Assembly: GCA_023014335.1 (NCBI GenBank)
Contig: JAECYW010000006.1
Span: 3,472,001-3,536,000, forward strand
DNA length: 64,000 nucleotides
Direction: 5' to 3'
From: Galerina marginata
Taxonomy: Eukaryota; Basidiomycota; Agaricomycetes; Agaricales; Galerinaceae
The notes beneath the pieces are model-generated. The model had not been told where the DNA came from. It ran no database searches and worked only from the letters and a program-made list of their open reading frames with translations. Shown here piece after piece: positions 57,409 to 64,000 of the stretch. Both the position numbers and the translations under genes were made by a program. Positions within the stretch are counted from its first letter, which is position 1. The number at the start of each line of letters is the position of its first letter.

Positions 57409-59243
57409 CTACTTCACGTCGAGGATATGATTGTAGTTATCTTGGACAGAGCCATAATCTATCAAGCTGTCAATCGTTTTCGGATCACCAAAAGTCGACG
57501 GTAAAAACGTTACCTCTTCCTTATATTCAACATAGGTATCTCGGAAATCCTTCCACTGATCAAGGACCTCTTGATGACGTGCGATAGCGAAATCTACAGT
57601 GCTTCTCTCTTTCTGCAATCTGTGTTTCACTTCCATGTCGAGCCACCAGTTCAGGTAGTCTTGAAGGGTCTCCTTGAATTGTTCGAGAGCAGCTGCTGTT
57701 CCTGCTGCAGGTAGCACTTCGGTACAAGTACACTGTATGGAGATTGGGAATAGGACTCACTCATAGACTCTTGGTTAGGTTTACCCGTCACGAGCTGCAA
57801 GGAATCTTAGCCAGATGAGATAAGTCATGGAATGTAAGGCTTGCCTTTTGCAGATTTTTTCGAACATCTCGAAAATCGTTTATCGTCCTGTTAGCTAGCT
57901 CTTGTCCCGCATCAGCAAGCTTCCTGGTCCATTTCAGATACCCTTTCAATGTCTGGTCTTCAGGGCCCAATTCTTTGACATCGATCTCTCTGAAGTTGTA
58001 ATCGAAAGCGGCAATGGCCCCCTTAGCAATTGTATAGCCGTGGCCAGACGCCAGGATGCTGTTATCGATCGCCCGGGCATACATTTTCATCTGCGACGCT
58101 ATTTGACTGTTCTTTCCAACGACCACATACCTGAAAAAGGTTAAATAGATGTCGAGAAATAAGATAGATGTCGGAGTATACCACTTGTTCCCTTCGGCAA
58201 AAGATGGCTGCAATGCTTCCAAGGCGTTGTTTGTGTCGCTGGCGAGTTTCTTCAAGTCAATGACATTGGAAGATGGATCAGCCATCACGGGCACATCACT
58301 ATGTAACGAGAGCGTCTTCGGGTTGAGGATGTGGTCATAGTCATCTTGGACAGCCATTATCTATAAGAAGCTGTCAATGACCGCAGGGATCGCCAAGAAC
58401 CGAATAGACCAATGTACCTCTTTTCGAAATACAACATAGTTGTCTCGAAGGTCCTTCCACTCAGCGAGAACATCCTGTTGACGTATGACATTGAAATCCA
58501 TAGTGCTCCTGTCCTTCTGCGTTTGGTGTTTAAGTTCCATTTCGACCCACCAGTTCACGTAGGCTGAAAGAGTCTCCTTGAATTGCTCGAGCGCAGTTAG
58601 CATCGCGTCTGAGGAGCGCATTTTGGTAAAGTACACTGTATGAAAGTTAGGAATAGTACTTACCCATAGATTCCTTATTCTGTTCGCCCGCCTTCATGAA
58701 CTGGAAAAAAATTAAGCCGGATAAGATGAATTGTGGAAGGCAGAGCTTGCCTTTGATAGATTCTTGCGGACATCCCGAAAATCGTCCATCGCCGTTTTGG
58801 CTAGCTTGTGTCCCGCATCGGCAAGTTCACAAGTCCTTTCCAAATATCCATTCAAAGTCTGATCTTCGGGGTCCAATTCCTTTGCATCGATCTTTCTGAG
58901 AATGTACTCAAAAGCAGCTATGACCTCCTTAGCAATAGTATAGCCGTGACCAGATGCCAAAATGCTGTTGTCGATCGCCCGGGCATATGTCTTCACCTGC
59001 GCCGCTATTTGATTATTTTCGCCAACGAGCACATACCTAGAAAAAGGTTAGGTAGCTCTCAAGACTCGAAATAGATGTCGGTATATACCACTTGTTCCCT
59101 TTGGTGAAGAATGGCTCCAGTGCTTCCAAGGCCTTGCTCGTGTCGCTGGCGAGTTTTTTCAAGTCAACGGCCTTGGAAGGTGGACAGAATGCCCGACTGG
59201 AAGGTGAGGGGACCACAGTATGAGCGATATCTACAGTCGACAT
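57409..59243 (-). CDS. tandem two-module helical protein (modules U6-U5)
   Basis: Two modules of the same family in one frame. U6 starts MSTVDIAHTVVPSPSSRAFC and passes VDLKKLASDTSKALEALEP and W|YVLVGENNQIA. After YARAIDNSILASGHGYTIAK it has a GC-AG intron (58701-58750), LSAYVNWWVEMELKHQTQK and FRKE. Its last exon, starting IMAVQDDYDHILNPK near 58363, has no stop and continues into U5 (NVIDLKKLASDTNNALEAL, YVVVGKNSQIA, GYTIAKGAIAAFDYNF, a second GC-AG intron at 57795-57844, LQDYLNWWLDMEVKHR). A 2-bp insertion in the final exon of U5 near 57445 changes the frame, so the usual VQDNY..IL tail is lost and the stop falls near 57414. U5 could also be a separate gene starting at Met 58357 or 58285. 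Confidence 0.6.
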
Positions 59244-59762
59244 GGTTTAGAATTACCCAGTGATTAGGTGATGTTCACCCGGTTTTCGAAGTTGTGTTCA
59301 TGAATGGTCCTGGAAATTGGACGACGCGAGGTCAAGGCGAGGTGTCTATGGTTTCAATAAGGTTTAGGAGACCACTGCGGAAACGTGAAGAAAGTAAGTT
59401 GATCAATAACACATTAGAAGAGCCGAGACAGAACGTCAAAGTCAAGTCCAGGTTTGTTCAAGGTTGGTTAGTATGAAAATGAACGGCTAAAATGGCTTCC
59501 TGTCACCAAAAGTGGATATAAAGACCACGACGGTGACCTACCCGACCAGTCAGTTCAAATGATTTTTCAATGGTTTTTACGAAAGATATCTCTGCTCGGC
59601 ATTTAGCACTCGGCGCCGATTCGTTGTAAATATGAAATCTTCCCATCGATGGCACGTGTAAGATGCGTTTCTCGTCTGAATTACTTAGAATATTCGGAGC
59701 CTCCTTCTCTTCAAAGCGAGTCTGCCTTGACTTGAGGCATTGCTGATCGGCTTCATCTGGAT
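59244..59762 (-). repeat. duplicated upstream region, copy 2
   Basis: Inverted copy of 52929-53512, immediately upstream of the U6 start codon. See that entry for the shared blocks. Confidence 0.85.
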
Positions 59763-60634
59763 ATCAGAGTAATATCAGTGGTAGAAAAACTGGATTTGGT
59801 TTGATAACCATCATACCTAAGTTCCTGCGCAAAGTAGGTGGCCCAAAAGGCAAGCTACGATGAATGGGAGTAGTCCATGAGCTGTAACACCATCCTCGTG
59901 GTGAGCACGATAATCTCTGAAGGTAACCTGCGACTCCTGGGTTTTGTGTTTCGACCTGACATCCAAAGGACGATACGTCAATGGAGCTGGTGGCCCTAGT
60001 CAACGCTACGCGCGACGAGACAGAGGCCCTCAATTTGAACTTGCTGCAGGGTGATGACTCGGAAACCTGTAGGCGTCCAACGTTCAGCAATACTAACGGG
60101 TTGCCGTGTTGGTCACCATTGAGTGTAATTATTAGATACTGAACGCAAAGGCGATTCTTGAAACACTACGCAAGGTGTGTTGAACGACAATGGTCAAATG
60201 GCGACAGATTCCGAATGGCCTGCCATGGCAGAAGGAATGAAGGAGGTCCCAAACAGGAAATAACCCACTGCGTGACTTGTGCAATGTGCATGTGACCAGT
60301 GAATATTGTCGTCCACGCCTTGGACTGTGCAGCCTCCTAACCTGGACCGTTACCACGAACTTCGAAGCTCTTCAAAGTTCCGGAAGGCGAGAGAAAACTC
60401 CTCAGGCCTCAATGCCTAACATGTTGCCCCAACGCCTAGGCCGTGCTTTTTCCCGTTTCTTATGGCAGTCTTTATGTTGACTTATTCTGGCCTCAACTTT
60501 GCCTCAACTTGTTGCTGCTGCCTGTATCTTGCCTGTATCTCTCAGTCCGCAGCCTTTGGCTAATAGTGTTAGACTCTCGTTTATTGTGGTCATTCCTGAT
60601 GGAGTATACTTAGGTGCGGGGTATACATGGATTC
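59763..60634. other. spacer, no gene recognised
   Basis: A short plus frame at about 59981 reads MELVALVNATRDETEALNL, faintly like the start of a helical module, but nothing of the rest follows. Otherwise no feature. Confidence 0.4.
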
Positions 60635-61082
60635 GCTCGCAGCCCTTTCAAAATTACAAGGCGCTACATCCAAAGGCCGTCACGACTTAATGGTTGGAAT
60701 AGAGCTGATATTCACGGACAATAAATATGCGACATTGCCATGAAAATCATGACGTAGATGCGTTAATGGTTTAGAAAGGCACGACTGGAATAAACGACCT
60801 GTCGTCCATGTGGCCATCATCGAACAACGAATTGCTTTCCAATGTGTCAAGGACCATCCTCTAAATGGAGAGAGAGGGAGGTCCCACAGAGGCGGAGGGA
60901 TCAAAGGAAAGCTAAATGACAAGGGGAAAGCTAAAAGTACCAAGAGTTCGACTAAAGAAAAGAAAAAGAGTTCCTCGAACTTCAACTAGCGGAGCCTACA
61001 CCCTGCCTACACCTGTGGTCGGAGATCCGCCTCCCCAGCCTCCGGACGACGATATGGAAGACATGTACATGGATATCGAATA
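60635..61082 (+). pseudogene. decayed TFIIIC small-subunit copy
   Basis: Homologous to 47925-48530. It keeps aaggccgtcacgacttaatgg, gagctgatattcacgga, cacgactggaataaacgacc and the acidic end (GDPPPQPPDDDMEDMYMDIE). It has lost exon 1 with the triple-barrel start, has a changed splice donor after the second exon, and has deletions and frameshifts in the Lys-rich tail. Confidence 0.82.
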
Positions 61083-62160
61083 ACCATTCTCCTGACTCAG
61101 CGACGTGTTATTCGTTGACCTGCTTCGTCAGCGGTTTCCTTTATTGCAGATGCGTACATCCTATTCACAATTACATCACCCGAATCCCAAGAAAACTCTT
61201 ACAACATCCATGTTCATTCGCCCTCACTTAACGGCTCCTGCTCCTGTGGCTTATCCGCGTCAACAATTCTCGCCGCCAGAGCCTCCTCACTACAACTATA
61301 TCGCAGAATCTGCAGCGCCTCCCTCAACACGTCTATCTCCGGTCGTACACTCGGATCCCGGTTCCAGCAAAAGACGATGAAGTTCCAGAACTCATCAGAA
61401 AGGAGTGGCTCCGCTGGGCGAGGTGGATTACGGCCTTTCATGATCTCCATCATAACGTGGATGTCGGACGTAATCTCCTCATAGGGTATCCTCCCTGAAA
61501 TAACCTACAATATCACGTCAACAACGGGGGTTTACACATTTCCAAAAACCACACCTGCAGAGCCACGCTCCCGAAGGAATAGATATCACAATATTTCGTC
61601 ACCTCTGGGACTGCTTTGAGATCTGTGCCGAAATGGTAGAGCTCAGGTGCAGCCCATCTCGGCGCGCCTCCCACTGTCGAGCTCATCAAAGAATTGCTCC
61701 GGACCTCTGCCATAACGTTGGACAGCCCGAAGTCACTCAGATGCGCCTTGCCGTCGTCGATCAAGATGTTGCCCTGATAATCGTCAGTCCAAGGGGCCAA
61801 CAAAGAAAAGAAGGATAGCTTACAGTCGTAAGGTCGCCATGAACGACAGGTTGGGCATGAACTACGGAAGAGAGGAAGGCGCTTAGGCAAACACGCTGGT
61901 GATGGACTTGGGGACTTACGATACGACAAACCCTCCACAATGTCTGTTAACTGAACGTGTGATTTAGACACATACAAATATGAAGGTTTATACGGAAGTT
62001 TACAATTTGTAGCCGCCGTCGCAAATTCAGCTCAGCCTTTTTCTCATTTAAATAGTGGTTCAGGTTGCCTTCGTTCATCCAAGGACAGACCATAGCAACA
62101 TACAGACCAAAGCTCATCGTTGTGCCGAGCAAGGGGACAATATTTGGGTGCCGTAGGCAC
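60635..62160. repeat. segmental duplication, copy 2
   Basis: Collinear homologue of 47925-49620. In this copy the kinase is intact and the TFIIIC gene is broken. Confidence 0.88.
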
Positions 62161-62952
62161 GACCACACCCGGATTTCCCTCCTCAGCCTCTAATAGCCAC
62201 GATGAGCTGAGTGTTTGATGGTTTTCCGACGAAGACATGCCTTATCGATCTTCCACTGATTCGCTTCTGTGTAGGTGTGAGCCCGAATCACTTTGACCGC
62301 CACCTGCAGACAATACCTCTCGTCAGTATCAGGATATACAATGAGAGATTTATACAAGAAACCTTTGTGGTCAGTCCGTTCTTCGACAGAATGCCGGAAT
62401 AGACATCGGCATAGCCTCCTCCATGGGCGGGATAAACGCTATTGCGAATGATTAAACCAGTCAAATCATCCGGGTTAGTCATATCCCAAGAGGCTACAAC
62501 TGAGTTGTTGGGAGTCGGTATTAATGGCTGTCCTTCATTCCCTTTTGGAGGACCTGAGTCTAGTGAGAGACTCTTCAAACCATCGTCCAGGTTATCTTCG
62601 TCTAAATCTGAAGAGCCTGAATCTGAATCCTCGACGAGTGGGCCTAGGTTTGATAGCTTTGTCCAAACGACTCTACTCCCAGCTTTACTGGCTCGGCCTG
62701 AAGCAGGAGTTGCAACCTTTCTGGCCGAGGACGCTTTGCTTGCATCAAAATGACTGGAACGACTGGTGGAGCCTGAGGGCGTCGACGATCGTAGCATCGC
62801 CATTTCTTCCCCCAGCGCGGCTAGCCTTGCCTTCAGCGCCTCGTTTTCGCGAATGAGAATCAATTCCGCATCCGAGGCTGAACTGAGAAAAACCGTTTTC
62901 AGCCCAAATCGCTGACGACCAAGAGAAGAGAAACAAGTTCACCCTGTCCCAT
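61214..62952 (-). CDS. TKL-type protein kinase with coiled-coil N-terminus
   Basis: Agaricomycete tyrosine-kinase-like family Ser/Thr kinase of about 480 residues. The likely start MGQ|ASDAELILIRENEALKARL (ATG at 62952, intron about 62885-62943) gives a short coiled coil, followed by a Ser/acidic-rich linker. The kinase begins with GGGYADVYSG (glycine loop) and an intron, then VAVKVIRAHTY with the ATP lysine. A GC-AG intron (62190-62240) joins WKIDK to RLRREIRVWSCLRHPNIVPL. Next come the hinge YVAMVCPWMNEGNL, HGDLTTGNILIDD (catalytic Asp), SDFGLS, RWAAPE and CWNRDPSVRP. The stop is at 61214. The Arg of the usual HRD motif is replaced by Gly (HGD), common in this fungal kinase expansion. A truncated twin lies at 48661-49620. 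Confidence 0.8.
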
Positions 62953-64000
62953 TCGCTGCTGCTGTTGAGTTTCATCAACACTGATCGAAAGCTCTTAAAC
63001 TGGTAAACGTAGTCGTGAATGAGCTCACATGGTGCAGAAGGCGTCCCGAGCCTAACATTCCTACCAAAATACCTGCCAAGGCCACAGAAACTCATCTTCA
63101 AGTTCGACTCGACTGGGGTGCCAAAATCTGGTTAGCAGAGCAAAACCTTGCGAACGAACGTATAGATGAATACAGATAAGTACCTTGAAGCAAGTACGCT
63201 GGCTATTCTGGAGGACGCCTCTAAAAAGACTAGAGTTAGGTGCAACAACTATTCTTCCCAGTGCAAGACGGCGGACAAAGGGTCCTTGGGAGCGCCGAGA
63301 AGGCCGGACACGAGGCGGCCTTCGATCAACTTGGGGTCAATTCACAGAGAGCGTCCAGACCCCGGCGCTAAATTGCACGGCTATGCAGTTCCATAAGCTA
63401 AAGGTGAACACTGTTCGACGCTGACCAGTGACAACGATGAACAAAGTAAACATTCAGACCCGCCAGCCAGGGCGATCAGTGCGGGAACAGAATTTAAAGC
63501 CAGCGGCTAGGCGCTTCGCGGTCCTTCAATCACGGAAATAAATTTACAATTTCTCAGATATTCGGGACCGAATCGATCAATTTTTAACGACTGCAATGAG
63601 CAAAGAAAGAAAAGTTGGAAATACTTTCGCATTATTCAAGTCGGACGTTCGCGGCTGCTCAATACTTTGGTCCAGAAATGGAAGTCACTATTAGTATTAG
63701 TCTTCCTTTTAGCTAAGTGCTCACTTTTGGTAGTCGCCTCTCGTGGAGTTTCTCATAAATTATACCACAGTCGAGGGAGCAGGAGACGGCGCTTTGGAAG
63801 GGCCGTAAGGACACCCTTGGCCATTATTTTAACATCACACCTGACAACCTCTGACATCCTCCGTGTTTTACCTGAACGGGCGCCGAGTCCTGAGTCCTCG
63901 CCTCGTGTGAGGACGTTAAGTACAACGACCTTAGGTGCTTAATTCTACTTCTACTTCTACATATGGCCTTGTTTGGGAACAATAGCTCAATTTTATAGAC
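62953..64000. other. upstream region, no gene recognised
   Basis: Contains the kinase promoter. Plus frames at 63166-63424 and 63667-63942 overlap each other in different phases and have no motif. An upstream in-frame minus exon at 63101 (MKMSFCGLGRYF) could be an alternative kinase start, but its splice phase does not fit. Confidence 0.4.

Noticed and set aside
59764..60090. Minus frame of 108 codons and a plus frame starting MELVALVNATRDE
   Set aside because: The plus frame is only faintly like a module start and stops soon; the minus frame has no motif.

Overview
The window looks like nuclear DNA of a mushroom-forming basidiomycete (Agaricomycetes). Most genes are cut by many short introns of about 45-70 nt. 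The gene content also fits: M36 fungalysin, L-amino-acid oxidase, a NACHT-type NLR, SRPK-like and TKL kinases, intron-rich histone H4. All introns, joins and family names below were read by eye from conserved protein stretches; no search was run.

Layout. 0.7-5.4 kb: an M36 metalloprotease (-) with an extra C-terminal beta-rich module, and a divergently transcribed solo copy of that module (+). 6.9-9.4 kb: a pyruvate-decarboxylase-like TPP enzyme with two catalytic residues replaced. 10.5-12.8 kb: an L-amino-acid oxidase. 12.8-24.5 kb: a repeat-rich block around one single-pass membrane protein gene. It holds a 49-bp satellite, an almost gap-free 1146-bp inverted repeat, hairpins and a TATA-containing palindrome pair. 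24.7-27.3 kb: a NACHT NLR. 27.9-31.4 kb: SRPK-like kinase, intron-containing tRNA-Leu, lactonase-like propeller protein. 32.8-45.6 kb: conserved housekeeping genes (small membrane protein, proteasome beta subunit, a giant sacsin-like/BTB protein, histone H4). 46.5-48.5 kb: a divergent pair, mitochondrial rRNA methyltransferase and a TFIIIC small subunit. 48.6-63 kb: a dynamic block. A segmental duplication carries (TFIIIC subunit + TKL kinase), and each copy has lost a different gene. Between the copies lies a cluster of six paralogous all-helical modules, arranged as four genes.

The best candidate for something undescribed is that helical-module cluster (49.97-59.24 kb). Six modules share a diagnostic architecture and no family I recognise. 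Two pairs appear fused by splicing into the next module (stop codon lost). Five modules keep a non-canonical GC-AG intron at the same position. One half of the cluster is an inverted duplicate of the other, promoter included. The second candidate is the protease-fused module at 0.7-1.5 kb and its solo copy, whose C-terminal acidic loop resembles the calcium loop of LecB-type lectins.
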